A DNA stretch of 64,000 nucleotides from Hymenobacter fodinae (GCF_004745825.1 NZ_SRLA01000003.1:806001-870000); one strand, 5' to 3'. Shown: positions 16,794 to 25,531, counted from the stretch's first letter. Translations and numbers: made by a program. The notes: generated from the letters alone by a model not told the origin.

Positions 16794-18350
16794 TCACCTC
16801 AACTGTTTGAATTTGCGGCGGATAACCTCCTGCACGGGCACGTTTTCAATTTTGCTTTCCAGCCAGGAAATGATGTCGAGGTAGAGGAAAGGGCGCCGCT
16901 CGAAGGGGTTTTCAGCAATACGAATGAGCTGGTTTTTGAGCTTGATGAAGGCGTCTTTCAGCTCAAAAGGTGCAATGTCGCCGAGGTTGCGCAGAAACCG
17001 GAAGATGGCTTCCTGCATCTGCTGCTGGTCGTTCATTTTGCCCAGAAAGCGGTACACCGAGCGGATTTGATACTCCAAAGCTTCGTCGCGGCCAGCCTCG
17101 TAGTGGGCAATCAGGTTGAGGATGCGGGCAAAGCACTGAATGTCTTCGCGCAGACTCACGTCTTTGAAGTAGATGACCTTATTGAGGTACTCAATGGCCT
17201 TGTCGGGCTGGCCGCTGCCGAAGTACAGGCTGGCAATTTTATAATAGAACACCATTCGCCGGTGCGAGTCCATCTGTAGCCGAAAGCGCTCTATATTTTC
17301 CAGCAACTCCGGCACCATGGTTAACCCCTCCGTGAACTGCCCGCGCATGAAATATCCGTTCAGCCGGTTCGTGTAGATGTACAGGAACAGCAGCATTTCA
17401 ATGTTGGGGTTGGTGCGCCGGTCGGGGTCGGCGGCGTAGGCCTCTAGCTGCGCCAACACTTGCTCAAACTTACTGTAGTACAGCAGGTTGTGGGCCGTAA
17501 TCAGCAGGTTGTGCAGGCCTTTGATGTAGAGCATGGCTTGTTGCTCACGCATCGTGGGGTTATTCTCAAACAGGTCGACCCATTTCTGTGCGTAGCGGAA
17601 GCACAGGCGGAAATTCTGCGTGATGGTATAGTACCACACGTGCGCCTGGTAGTAGTACAGCTGCTCGTAGAAACCCGCTTGTCGCAGGTCTAGCGCGGGT
17701 AGCCCCTCGCGGAAGTAGGCCGTGATTTTGTCGTAGTCCTGCTGATTGCGGGTGTGCCCGATTTTCAGGTAGCGTCCGTACATGCGCAGGGCCAGGTTGG
17801 AAAGCTCATGCTCCCGCGCCAGGTGGGTAACCGTATCCGTCGCCTCATCCGACAGCTCTCGGGCCCGGCCGCGCAGGCTGCGCGTGATGTATTGCCCCTC
17901 AATCAGCTTTTCAAAATCTAGGGCCAGCAGCACTATGTGCGGCATTTCGTACTGGTGGGCGGTGGCCTTTATCTTTTCCAGCATGCGCAGGCTCTGTTGA
18001 TAAAGACCACGGTTGTAAAGCACCCGGGCGTAGTCAAGTTGCTCGTGCAACTGAATATCGGGATTATGGCTGGCGTGGTACATGCGCAGGCTGGCCAGCA
18101 GCTGCCTATATAAGTTGGCTTTTAGGTTGGCTACTTGTACTTTCTTGATGGTCGGTACTTGGGCCAGCACACGCTCCTCATCGTACTTTTCCTGGCCGTC
18201 AAGCGCATCAAAAAGCTGAAGAAACTTCAGCCCATCGGTAGAGCCCTGCCGGTTGGCAAACAGCCGGAAGTGCCGCTTCTCTGTGCGGGTTAAGGTCTTA
18301 ATCAGTTGAAAAACCGGATCGGTATTTTCGTTGGGCATCGTATTAGGCAA
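16794..18350 (-). CDS. Large helical-repeat protein of unknown function
   Basis: 518 aa, soluble, with no signal peptide. The whole length is made of predicted amphipathic helices in a TPR-like rhythm (for example YNRGLYQQSLRMLEKIKATA, FYEQLYYYQAHVWYYTITQNF, YYKIASLYFGSGQPDKAIEYL), the last of these close to a true TPR. The N-terminus (FQLIKTLTRTEKRHFRLFA) is a conserved opening I associate with Cytophagales hypothetical proteins. It is probably a scaffold or interaction protein. The gene points away from the ilv operon, and the 480-base region upstream of its start is shared with the ilv control region. Confidence 0.75.
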   Translation of the reverse strand: MPNTMPNENTDPVFQLIKTLTRTEKRHFRLFANRQGSTDGLKFLQLFDALDGQEKYDEERVLAQVPTIKKVQVANLKANLYRQLLASLRMYHASHNPDIQLHEQLDYARVLYNRGLYQQSLRMLEKIKATAHQYEMPHIVLLALDFEKLIEGQYITRSLRGRARELSDEATDTVTHLAREHELSNLALRMYGRYLKIGHTRNQQDYDKITAYFREGLPALDLRQAGFYEQLYYYQAHVWYYTITQNFRLCFRYAQKWVDLFENNPTMREQQAMLYIKGLHNLLITAHNLLYYSKFEQVLAQLEAYAADPDRRTNPNIEMLLFLYIYTNRLNGYFMRGQFTEGLTMVPELLENIERFRLQMDSHRRMVFYYKIASLYFGSGQPDKAIEYLNKVIYFKDVSLREDIQCFARILNLIAHYEAGRDEALEYQIRSVYRFLGKMNDQQQMQEAIFRFLRNLGDIAPFELKDAFIKLKNQLIRIAENPFERRPFLYLDIISWLESKIENVPVQEVIRRKFKQLR

Positions 18351-18401
18351 AAAGTCAACTAACTGATTAATAACTATTTGTCATTTACATAGCAAATAAT
18401 A

Positions 18402-18460
18402 GAAATAGTAAGAAAGTCAGAAAAAAGTTTTAGGCGCTGCCGTAACGTCATGTACTTGCG
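18402..18460 (+). promoter_or_regulatory. ilv operon promoter with upstream element shared with leuA
   Basis: GAAATAGTA (18402-18410) stands 51 bases before TACTTGCG (18453-18460); a -33-like TTTT is at 18428-18431. Exactly the same three blocks with the same spacings occur before leuA (27153, 27179, 27204). An inverted half, ACTATTTG, is at 18373-18380, 21 bases before GAAATAGT. Transcription would start near 18465, leaving a leader RNA of about 370 bases. Confidence 0.7.
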
Positions 18461-18682
18461 CTCATCAATAGAGCGTAAAGATGATATGCCCGAGCATTTT
18501 TCCACCTCCTGGTCTGCAATTTTTCTTCCGTTAGTAACAGCCGGTTGGCGAGCTATCATCACGCAGGCTGCTCCTTCCGGAGACACCATCAGTGGTTGTT
18601 ACTCTCTGCAAAGAATAGAAGCAAATCAAGGCCTGCGTAGGCCACTTCCATCACCTTCTCCCTCTTTCCATTTCCGTTTCCC

Positions 18683-18739
18683 ATGAGTACTGCTTTCCGC
18701 CTCGTCCTGCAAGTCATTATTCTGCCACTGCCGGGCTGA
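18683..18739 (+). CDS. ilvL: ilv leader peptide (attenuator peptide)
   Basis: Eighteen codons, MSTAFRLVLQVIILPLPG, with eight of 18 residues Leu, Val or Ile, concentrated at residues 7-16 (LVL-VIIL-L). All three products of the downstream pathway are therefore sensed by one short peptide. Its stop codon (18737-18739) lies inside the 5' strand of the antiterminator hairpin, the arrangement expected of ribosome-mediated attenuation. No Shine-Dalgarno is visible, the preceding bases being pyrimidine-rich, which is common in this phylum. A 67-78 codon frame ends with an ATGA overlap on this start codon; it is probably chance. Confidence 0.8.
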   Translation: MSTAFRLVLQVIILPLPG

Positions 18740-18801
18740 AAGGAAGCGCCTTGTCCTGATTCGACTAGCCTTTCTCAGCCCCGCGCTCGGAAAGGCTTTT
18801 T
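18732..18801 (+). terminator. ilv transcription attenuator (antiterminator / terminator switch)
   Basis: Terminator: AGCCTTTC (18767-18774) pairs with GAAAGGCT (18790-18797), extended inside by AGC (18777-18779) with GCT (18785-18787), and followed by TTTTT. Antiterminator: GGGCTGAAAGG (18733-18743) pairs with CCTTT (18769-18773) and CAGCCC (18776-18781) around a 2-base bulge. The segment 18769-18774 is used by both, so only one can form. A ribosome stalled on the Leu/Val/Ile codons leaves 18733-18743 free; one that reaches the stop codon covers it. Confidence 0.8.
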
Positions 18802-18837
18802 CATAGCCGATTTTCTCTCCTTACCTTACCTCTACTC

Positions 18838-19746
18838 ATGTACTACACCAGTAATACCGTTGCCTTTCTGGATGGCGAGTTTGTGCCGGCCGAGCAGGCT
18901 ACCTGCGGCGCGTATGCTCAGTCGTTGCACTACGGCTACGCCGTGTTCGAGGGCATCCGGGCCTACAACACCCCGGCTGGCACCCGCATCTTCAAGGCCG
19001 AGGAGCACTACGAGCGGCTGCATTACTCGTGCAAGTGTATTGGCCTGCCGCTGGGGTACTCAGTAGAGGAACTCACCCGCATTAGCTACGAAGTGCTGGA
19101 GCGCAACCACCTGACGGACGCCTACATTCGGCCGCTAGTGTACGCTGCTACCCCCAATATGAGCCTGAAGGCCGCCAACAGCAGCAATGTGCTGATTGCG
19201 GTGTGGGAATGGGGCAAATACCTCGGCGACCAAAGCCTGCGCCTCACCGTGTCGCCCTACGAGCGGCCCAACCCCAAGGCGGTGCCCATTGAGGCCAAAG
19301 TGTCGGGGCACTACGTCAACTCCATCATTGCCAGCACCGAGGCCAAGCAGCGTGGCTACGATGAGGCCCTGCTGCTGGACATGAACGGCTACGTGGCCGA
19401 GGGGCCCGGTGCCAACTTCTTCTTTGAGCGGGACGGAGAACTGCACACGGCTCCGCAGGGTAGCATTCTGCGCGGCATCACCCGCAACACCATCATTGAC
19501 CTGGCCCGGGAAGCCGGCATTACGGTGCACGAGCGGTTCTTCCGCCCCGAGGAGCTGCGCACCGCTTCCGCGGCCTTCATGACGGGTACTGCCGCCGAGG
19601 TCATCGGTATTGCCTCCGTGGATGATATCGTGTTTGAGAAGTCCTTCCAACATTCCATCGGCGGCATGCTCGCCAGCCACTACCAGGCGCTAGTGACCGG
19701 GCAAGCCGTGAGCCGCAACGCCAGCTTTGCGGAGCAGGCTCAGTAG
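18838..19746 (+). CDS. ilvE: Branched-chain amino acid aminotransferase
   Basis: PLP enzyme that makes Leu, Ile and Val from the 2-oxo acids. 302 aa, class IV aminotransferase fold. The Schiff-base lysine is K154 in VPIEAKVSGHYVNSIIAS; the PLP-phosphate and substrate loops appear as HYGYAVFEGIRAY, EGPGANFFFERDGEL, GSILRGITRNTIIDLA and FMTGTAAEVIGIASVD. First gene after the attenuator (37 bases downstream of the T tract), so its transcription should respond to branched-chain aminoacyl-tRNA. A 4-amino-4-deoxychorismate lyase or D-amino acid transaminase is excluded by length, motifs and context. Confidence 0.95.
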   Translation: MYYTSNTVAFLDGEFVPAEQATCGAYAQSLHYGYAVFEGIRAYNTPAGTRIFKAEEHYERLHYSCKCIGLPLGYSVEELTRISYEVLERNHLTDAYIRPLVYAATPNMSLKAANSSNVLIAVWEWGKYLGDQSLRLTVSPYERPNPKAVPIEAKVSGHYVNSIIASTEAKQRGYDEALLLDMNGYVAEGPGANFFFERDGELHTAPQGSILRGITRNTIIDLAREAGITVHERFFRPEELRTASAAFMTGTAAEVIGIASVDDIVFEKSFQHSIGGMLASHYQALVTGQAVSRNASFAEQAQ

Positions 19747-19776
19747 TGGCCTAGAGTTGAACCATCCACAGTAAAC

Positions 19777-19869
19777 GTCATGCTGAGCGCAGCTGAAGCA
19801 TCTCTACCGCTTCGTTGAGGTAGCATTGCAACGTCAGCACGCGAGATGTCTCGCCAAGCTCGACATGAC
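19777..19869. repeat. Hybrid hairpin repeat: left arm family A, right arm family B
   Basis: The left arm GTCATGCTGAGC...GAAGCATCTCTACCGCT is family A; the right part (TAGCATTGCAAC, GCACGCGAGATGTCTCG, CAAGCTCGACATGAC) is family B and matches the middle and right arm of the copy at 2351-2443. The two arms no longer pair well internally. It lies in the ilvE-ilvD gap. Confidence 0.8.
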
Positions 19870-19902
19870 GCCCTCCATCACATCAGTCCAATTCCGCCCG
19901 AA

Positions 19903-21630
19903 ATGACCCTCCTGAACAAATACAGTCGCATCTACACCCAGGACGACAGCCTGCCGGCGTCCCAAGCCATGCTCATTGGCTCGGGGCTCTCAGATGCTGA
20001 TTTGCATAAGCCGTTCGTGGGCATCTGCTCCACGGGCTTCGAGGGCAACACCTGCAACATGCACCTGAACGGCCTGGCCGACCAAGTGAAGGTAGGCGTG
20101 CAGGAGCAGGGGCTGGTGGGGCTGCGGTTTAACACCATTGGGGTATCGGATGGCATCACCAACGGCACGGCGGGCATGCGCTACTCCCTGGTTTCCCGGG
20201 AAATCATTGCCGATTCCATTGAGGCCATGGCCGGGGCGCACAATTACGATGCCCTGGCCTGCGTGATGGGCTGCGACAAGAACATGCCGGGTGCGCTCAT
20301 TGCCATGGCGCGCCTAAACCGACCTTCGCTGATGGTGTACGGGGGCACGATTAAGGGCGGTACGTTCAAGGGGCAGCAGCTCAACATTGTGTCGTGCTTT
20401 GAGGCCTATGGCAAAAAGCTGCAGGGGCAGATATCGGACGAGGATTACCGGGGCATCATCCATAATGCCTGCCCGGGACCAGGAGCCTGCGGGGGCATGT
20501 ACACGGCGAATACCATGGCGGCGGCCATCGAAACGCTGGGCATGAGCGTCCCGTTTTCCTCGTCCTCCCCGGCGGTTAGCCCGGAGAAGCAACAGGAGTG
20601 CCTCACGGCCGGCGCCTACCTGCGCCGCCTGCTCGAACTCGACCTCAAGCCCCGCGACATTCTGGTGCGCGAGGCCTTTGAAAATGCCCTGGTGATGACC
20701 ACCGTGCTCGGTGGCTCTACCAACGCCGTACTTCACCTGATTGCCATTGCACACGCCGCGGGCGTGCATCTCACCATGGAGGACTTTCAGGCCGTGAGCA
20801 ACCGCACGCCGGTACTGGCCGATCTGAAGCCCAGCGGCAAATACCTCATGGAGGACCTCTCGGCCCTGGGCGGCGTGCCGGCCGTGATGAAAACCCTGCT
20901 GAACCTAGGCCTGCTCCACGGCGACCTACTGACGGTAACCGGTAAGACCTTGGCCGACAACCTGGCCGACGTGCAGCCCCTAGGCGCAGAGCAGGATCTG
21001 CTCCGCCCGCTGAATAACCCCATCAAAGCTGATGGCCATATTCAGATTCTGTATGGCAATCTGGCCGAAAGAGGTGCGGTGGCCAAAATCACCGGCAAGG
21101 AAGGACTGCGGTTTGAGGGGCCAGCTATTGTGTTCAACTCTGAAGAAGAACTGAACGAAGGCATTTCGCAGGGCAAGATTCAGCCCGGTCAGGTCGTCGT
21201 GATTCGCTACGTGGGCCCCAAGGGCGGACCAGGCATGCCGGAGATGCTCAAGCCTACCTCGGCCATCATCGGCGCCGGCCTAGGCGACAAAGTTGCCCTA
21301 ATTACAGACGGCCGTTTCTCGGGCGGTACCCATGGCTTTGTCATCGGGCACGTGTGCCCCGAGGCCTACGACGGCGGCACCATTGCGCTGGTGGAAGACG
21401 GCGACTGGATTGTGCTGGATGCCAGCACCAACACCATGGAGGTGCAGGTAGAGGACGCCTTGCTGGAGCTGCGCCGCCAGCAGTGGCAGCGGCCCCGGCC
21501 CACCGTGCAACAAGGCGTGCTGCTGAAGTATATCCGCACCGTGAGCGACGCGAGCCGCGGCTGTATCACCGATTACCAGGAAGACCATGTACTCGAACCC
21601 ACAACCCCAGCCCGCGCCAACCTCACCTGA
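19903..21630 (+). CDS. ilvD: Dihydroxy-acid dehydratase
   Basis: Iron-sulphur enzyme that dehydrates dihydroxy acids to 2-oxo acids for Val, Ile and Leu. 575 aa from ATG 19903; an upstream in-frame start at 19846 falls inside the hybrid repeat and is rejected. Cluster cysteines are visible in GFEGNTCNMHLN, CVMGCDKNMPG and HNACPGPGACGGMYTANTM. Further IlvD signatures are VLGGSTNAVLHLIAIAH, VVIRYVGPKGGPGMPEML and LITDGRFSGGTHGFVIGHV. The gene's 3' end overlaps ilvB by 44 bases. Confidence 0.95.
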   Translation: MTLLNKYSRIYTQDDSLPASQAMLIGSGLSDADLHKPFVGICSTGFEGNTCNMHLNGLADQVKVGVQEQGLVGLRFNTIGVSDGITNGTAGMRYSLVSREIIADSIEAMAGAHNYDALACVMGCDKNMPGALIAMARLNRPSLMVYGGTIKGGTFKGQQLNIVSCFEAYGKKLQGQISDEDYRGIIHNACPGPGACGGMYTANTMAAAIETLGMSVPFSSSSPAVSPEKQQECLTAGAYLRRLLELDLKPRDILVREAFENALVMTTVLGGSTNAVLHLIAIAHAAGVHLTMEDFQAVSNRTPVLADLKPSGKYLMEDLSALGGVPAVMKTLLNLGLLHGDLLTVTGKTLADNLADVQPLGAEQDLLRPLNNPIKADGHIQILYGNLAERGAVAKITGKEGLRFEGPAIVFNSEEELNEGISQGKIQPGQVVVIRYVGPKGGPGMPEMLKPTSAIIGAGLGDKVALITDGRFSGGTHGFVIGHVCPEAYDGGTIALVEDGDWIVLDASTNTMEVQVEDALLELRRQQWQRPRPTVQQGVLLKYIRTVSDASRGCITDYQEDHVLEPTTPARANLT

Positions 21631-23350
21631 AACGGCCGTAGCCACGACGGAGCCCGCTACCCGCACCTTGTCGGGCGCCGAGGCCACGCTGCACGCCCTG
21701 CTGGCAGAGGACGTGGACACCGTGTTTGGTTACCCCGGCGGCGCCATCATCCCAATTTATGATGCGCTTTACGACTTCAAGGAGCAGCTTAACCACGTGC
21801 TGGTGCGCCACGAGCAGGGCGGCATTCACGCGGCCCAAGGCTACGCGCGCTCGTCGGGGAAGGTGGGGGTAGTGTTTGCCACTAGCGGCCCCGGCGCCAC
21901 CAACCTCGTTACCGGCCTGGCCGATGCCCTGATTGACAGCACCCCGCTGGTGTGCATCACGGGCCAGGTGTTCGCGCATTTGTTGGGCACCGATGCTTTC
22001 CAGGAAACCGACATCCTCAACATCACCACCCCCATTACCAAGTGGAACCACCAGGTAACGGACGCCAGTGAAATTCCGGAGGCGCTGGCCAAGGCCTTCT
22101 ATATCGCGCGCAGCGGCCGCCCCGGCCCAGTCCTGATCGACATCACCAAAAACGCTCAGATGCAGAAGGCGGACTTCGCGCCGTATCAGCCCTGCACCCA
22201 CATCCGCAGTTACCGGCCTAGGCCAGTTGTGCGCCCGGAGTACGTGGCGCAGGCGGCGGCCCTCATCAACCAGGCCAAGCGCCCGTTGGTGCTGTGGGGC
22301 CAGGGGGTATTGCTGGGCAAGGCGGAGCAGGAGTTTAAGCAGTTCATTGAGAAAAGCGGCATTCCGGCCGCTTGGACCATCCTCGGCGCGGGTGCCCTCC
22401 CCACCGGCCACCCCCTGAACGTGGGCATGCTGGGCATGCACGGCAACTACGGCCCCAACGTGCTGACCAACGAGTGCGACGTGCTCATTGCCATTGGCAT
22501 GCGCTTCGACGACCGGGTAACGGGCCGCCTGGACAAGTACGCCAAGCAGGCCCAGGTCATTCACCTCGACATCGACCCCACGGAAATCGACAAGAACGTG
22601 AAGGCCACCGTGCCCGTGTGGGGCGACTGCAAGGAAACCCTACCCCTGCTCACGGAGCTAGTAGAGGCCCGCTCCTACCCCAAATGGCGCCAACGCTTCC
22701 TCGACCACGACGCGGAGGAAATAGCCGCCGTCATCCAAGATGAGTTGTTCCCGACCTCCGACGAGCTGACCATGGGCGAGGTAATTCAGCAGCTGAACGA
22801 GCTGACCCAGGGCGAGGCCATTATTGTGACCGACGTAGGCCAGCACCAGATGGTGGCTTGCCGCTACGCCAAGCTCAACCACACGCGCAGCAACATCACC
22901 AGCGGGGGCCTGGGCACCATGGGCTTTGCCCTGCCCGCCGCCATTGGGGCCAAGTACGGGGCGCCGGAGCGCACGGTGGTAGCCGTCATCGGCGATGGGG
23001 GCATTCAGATGACGATTCAGGAGCTGGGCACCATTATGCAGACCGGCGTGAACGTCAAGATTCTGCTGCTCAACAACCAGTTCCTGGGCATGGTGCGCCA
23101 GTGGCAGGAGCTGTTCCATGACCGGCGCTACTCCTTCGTGGACATTGCCAGCCCCGACTACGTGACCGTGGCTAGCGGCTATAGTATTGCCGGCCGCCGC
23201 GTGGACAACCGCCCCGAGCTGCAAACGGCGTTGCGCGAGATGCTGGAACACCCTGACTCTTTCCTACTGGAGGTGATGGTAACCAAGGAGAACAACATCT
23301 TCCCCATGGTGCCGCAAGGCTGTGGCGTTGGAGAGATAAGGTTGAAGTAA
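21587..23350 (+). CDS. ilvB: Acetolactate synthase large subunit
   Basis: ThDP/FAD enzyme forming acetolactate or acetohydroxybutyrate. 587 aa. About 30 N-terminal residues are Pro/Thr-rich, then the Pyr domain with VFGYPGGAIIPIYDAL and the catalytic Glu in VRHEQGGIHAAQGYAR, the central FAD domain (LGAGALPTGHPLNVGMLGMHG) and the PP domain with GDGGIQMTIQELGTIM and NNQFLGMVRQWQEL. Starts inside the end of ilvD (44-base overlap), indicating tight translational coupling. The regulatory subunit gene follows after a hairpin repeat. Confidence 0.95.
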   Translation: MYSNPQPQPAPTSPETAVATTEPATRTLSGAEATLHALLAEDVDTVFGYPGGAIIPIYDALYDFKEQLNHVLVRHEQGGIHAAQGYARSSGKVGVVFATSGPGATNLVTGLADALIDSTPLVCITGQVFAHLLGTDAFQETDILNITTPITKWNHQVTDASEIPEALAKAFYIARSGRPGPVLIDITKNAQMQKADFAPYQPCTHIRSYRPRPVVRPEYVAQAAALINQAKRPLVLWGQGVLLGKAEQEFKQFIEKSGIPAAWTILGAGALPTGHPLNVGMLGMHGNYGPNVLTNECDVLIAIGMRFDDRVTGRLDKYAKQAQVIHLDIDPTEIDKNVKATVPVWGDCKETLPLLTELVEARSYPKWRQRFLDHDAEEIAAVIQDELFPTSDELTMGEVIQQLNELTQGEAIIVTDVGQHQMVACRYAKLNHTRSNITSGGLGTMGFALPAAIGAKYGAPERTVVAVIGDGGIQMTIQELGTIMQTGVNVKILLLNNQFLGMVRQWQELFHDRRYSFVDIASPDYVTVASGYSIAGRRVDNRPELQTALREMLEHPDSFLLEVMVTKENNIFPMVPQGCGVGEIRLK

Positions 23351-23369
23351 AGCAGTCCTAAAGAAGATC

Positions 23370-23462
23370 GTCATGTCAAGCGCAGCCGAGACATCTCGCG
23401 TGCTGACGGTGCCAGGCCACTCCAACAATTCGAGCGAGATGTCTCGACAAGCTCGACATGAC
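23370..23462. repeat. Intergenic hairpin repeat, family B (copy 2)
   Basis: GTCATGTCAAGC...GAGACATCTCGCGTGCTGA opens it and GAGCGAGATGTCTCGACAAG...CTCGACATGAC closes it. It fills the ilvB-ilvN gap. Confidence 0.85.
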
Positions 23463-23527
23463 AGGTAGTGAAAATGGGAAAGTTGCTCCGGCAAACCTGC
23501 CATTTCACCCCTCACAACTTTACCTCT

Positions 23528-24133
23528 ATGACACAGCAATCCATCGACCGGCGGGAGTACAACATCACGGCTTACACCGAGAACCAAGTGGGGCTGCTGA
23601 ACCGCATTGCCATCATCTTCTCCCGGCGCAAAATCAACATCGAGAGCCTCAACACTTCCCCTTCCGAGGTCGAAGGAATTCACCGCTTCAATATAGTGGT
23701 GGTAGAAACTGAGGAAGTGGTGCGCAAGATTGCTCGCCAGATTGAGAAGCAGGTAGAGGTACTCAAGGTGTACTTCAACCCCAACGAGGACGTCATCTGG
23801 CAGGAAATGGCCCTCTACAAAGTACCCACCGACGTCATTGCCGAGCGGGCCCTGGTGGAGCGGCTACTGCGGGAACACGGGGCCCGCGCCGTGGTCATCC
23901 GTAAGGATTACACGGTGTTTGAAACCACCGGCCACCGCGAGGAAACCGACAAACTCCTGACGGTGCTGCAGCCCTACGGCCTCATCGAGTTTGTGCGTTC
24001 GGCCCGCATTGCCATCATCAAAGACAGCCAGGGCTTCCACCATAAACTCCGCGAGTTCGAGCGCACTGAACCCAGCCACGAGGTCAGTGAAAATGACTAC
24101 CTCAACAGCCGCGACAAGGTGTTTACGATGTAA
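23528..24133 (+). CDS. ilvN: Acetolactate synthase small (regulatory) subunit
   Basis: Binds IlvB and confers valine feedback control. 201 aa from ATG 23528 (MTQQSIDRREYNITAYTENQVGLLNRIAIIF); an upstream in-frame start at 23468 would add 20 residues with no family resemblance. An ACT domain occupies about 10-85 (NQVGLLNRIAIIFSRRKINIESLNTSPSE), followed by the ALS_ss C-terminal domain with a second ACT-like fold (VIRKDYTVFETTGHREETDKLL). Long-form IlvH-type (E. coli IlvH 163 aa) with a somewhat extended C-terminus. Confidence 0.92.
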   Translation: MTQQSIDRREYNITAYTENQVGLLNRIAIIFSRRKINIESLNTSPSEVEGIHRFNIVVVETEEVVRKIARQIEKQVEVLKVYFNPNEDVIWQEMALYKVPTDVIAERALVERLLREHGARAVVIRKDYTVFETTGHREETDKLLTVLQPYGLIEFVRSARIAIIKDSQGFHHKLREFERTEPSHEVSENDYLNSRDKVFTM

Positions 24134-24164
24134 AAACACTCGCCATCGTGAGTAAAAAAGGAAC

Positions 24165-24266
24165 GTCATGCTGAGCGGAGTCGAAGCATCTCTACCGCTG
24201 GCTAACTCTACTGGCCTAGGCCTCTACAACGAAGTGGTAGAGATGCTTTGACAAGCTCAGCATGAC
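24165..24266. repeat. Intergenic hairpin repeat, family A (copy 2)
   Basis: Left arm GTCATGCTGAGCGGAGTCGA, AGCATCTCTACCGCT; right arm AGTGGTAGAGATGCTTTGAC, AAGCTCAGCATGAC. The loop holds CTGGCCTAGGCCTC. It fills the ilvN-ilvC gap. Confidence 0.88.
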
Positions 24267-24321
24267 AACCTGAAAAACCAACAAACCGACATTTTCATCT
24301 TCCAACCCAATATCCAACATC

Positions 24322-25389
24322 ATGGCAACCATCAACTTTGGCGGCGTAGAAGAGCACGTAGTTACCCGCGACGAATTCCCTCTGGAGAAAGCCCGCGCAA
24401 TTCTGAAAGATGAAGTTATTGCCGTGATTGGCTACGGCGTGCAGGGCCCCGGCCAAGCGCTGAACCTGCGCGACAATGGCTTCAACGTCATCATCGGGCA
24501 GCGCCGCGACTCGGCTTCTTGGAGCAAGGCCGAAGCGGATGGCTGGGTAGAAGGCGAAACGCTATTCGACATTGAAGAGGCCGCTGAGCGGGGCACCATC
24601 ATCGCCAACCTGCTTTCCGACGCCGGCCAGATTGCGGTGTGGCCTACGCTGAAAGCCAAGCTGACGCCCGGCAAAACCCTGTACTTCTCGCACGGCTTCG
24701 GCATTACGTTCAACGACCAGACCGGTATTGTACCGCCCGCCGATGTAGATGTGGTTCTCGTGGCTCCGAAGGGTAGCGGCACCAGCCTGCGCCGCCTGTT
24801 TGTGGCCGGCGGCGGCCTGAACTCCTCGTTTGCCGTGTACCAGGACGCGACCGGACAGGCCTACGACAAGGCCATTGCCCTCGGCATTGGGGTAGGCTCG
24901 GGCTACCTGTTCGAAACCGACTTCAAGCGCGAAGTGTATTCCGACCTTACCGGCGAGCGGGGCGTGCTGATGGGGGCCTTGGCCGGCATCATTGAAGCCC
25001 AGTACCAGGTGCTGCGCCAGCGCGGCCACTCCCCTTCCGAGGCCTTCAACGAAACCGTAGAAGAACTCACCCAGAGCCTCGTGCCGCTGGTCGGTGAAAA
25101 CGGCATGGACTGGATGTTCAGCAACTGCTCCGTAACCGCCCAGCGCGGCGCCCTCGACTGGAAAGGCCGTTTCCGCGACGCGACCCTGCCCGTGCTCAAC
25201 GAGCTGTACGACAGTGTAGCCTCCGGCCAGGAAGCTGCCCGTACTATTCAGCGCGGCTCTACCCCCGGCTACCGCCAGGAGCTGGAAGCCGAACTGAAAG
25301 AAGTACGCGACTCTGAGCTGTGGCAGACGGGCGCCACCGTGCGCGAGCTACGCTCCAAAGCCACTGAGAAAGTAGAGGAGCTAAGCTAA
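24322..25389 (+). CDS. ilvC: Ketol-acid reductoisomerase
   Basis: NADPH- and Mg-dependent isomeroreductase, second common step to Val and Ile. 355 aa. Rossmann motif VIGYGVQGPGQALNLRDNG with the cofactor-choice loop IIGQRRDSASW (arginines and serine favour NADPH), SHGFGITF, the APKGSGTSLR loop, and the C-terminal knotted domain with ETDFKREVYSDLTGERGVLMG and NCSVTAQRGALDW that carries the Mg-binding carboxylates. The gene sits between two hairpin repeats; the sequence right after its stop is repeat DNA, not a terminator. Confidence 0.95.
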   Translation: MATINFGGVEEHVVTRDEFPLEKARAILKDEVIAVIGYGVQGPGQALNLRDNGFNVIIGQRRDSASWSKAEADGWVEGETLFDIEEAAERGTIIANLLSDAGQIAVWPTLKAKLTPGKTLYFSHGFGITFNDQTGIVPPADVDVVLVAPKGSGTSLRRLFVAGGGLNSSFAVYQDATGQAYDKAIALGIGVGSGYLFETDFKREVYSDLTGERGVLMGALAGIIEAQYQVLRQRGHSPSEAFNETVEELTQSLVPLVGENGMDWMFSNCSVTAQRGALDWKGRFRDATLPVLNELYDSVASGQEAARTIQRGSTPGYRQELEAELKEVRDSELWQTGATVRELRSKATEKVEELS

Positions 25390-25411
25390 ACGCCCTTAAA
25401 TTCTTCGGAAC

Positions 25412-25503
25412 GTTATGTCGAGCTAGTCGAGGCATCTCGCGTGCTGATGTTGGAATGCTATTCCAACGATTCGAGCGAGATGTCTCGACTAGCTCGACAT
25501 GAC
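25412..25503. repeat. Intergenic hairpin repeat, family B (copy 3)
   Basis: GTTATGTCGAGCTAGTCGAG, GCATCTCGCGTGCTGA open it and GAGCGAGATGTCTCGACTAG, CTCGACATGAC close it; the CTAG in both arms is a compensated change that keeps pairing. It fills the ilvC-ilvA gap. Confidence 0.87.
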
Positions 25504-25531
25504 GTTTTTTTTTCTGCTCACAACTACCCCT

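Noticed and set aside
18450..18686. 78-codon frame between the ilv promoter and the leader peptide, ending in an ATGA overlap with the leader start
   Set aside because: No homology or compositional support; it begins inside the -7 box region (18450) and its product is low in structure. Most likely untranslated leader RNA.
21623..22564. 313-codon open frame antisense to ilvB
   Set aside because: Shadow of the well-conserved acetolactate synthase frame.
23370..25503. Regularly spaced repeats in the ilv block considered as a CRISPR array
   Set aside because: Elements are single long hairpins of different families separated by whole genes, with no constant repeat-spacer alternation and no cas genes.
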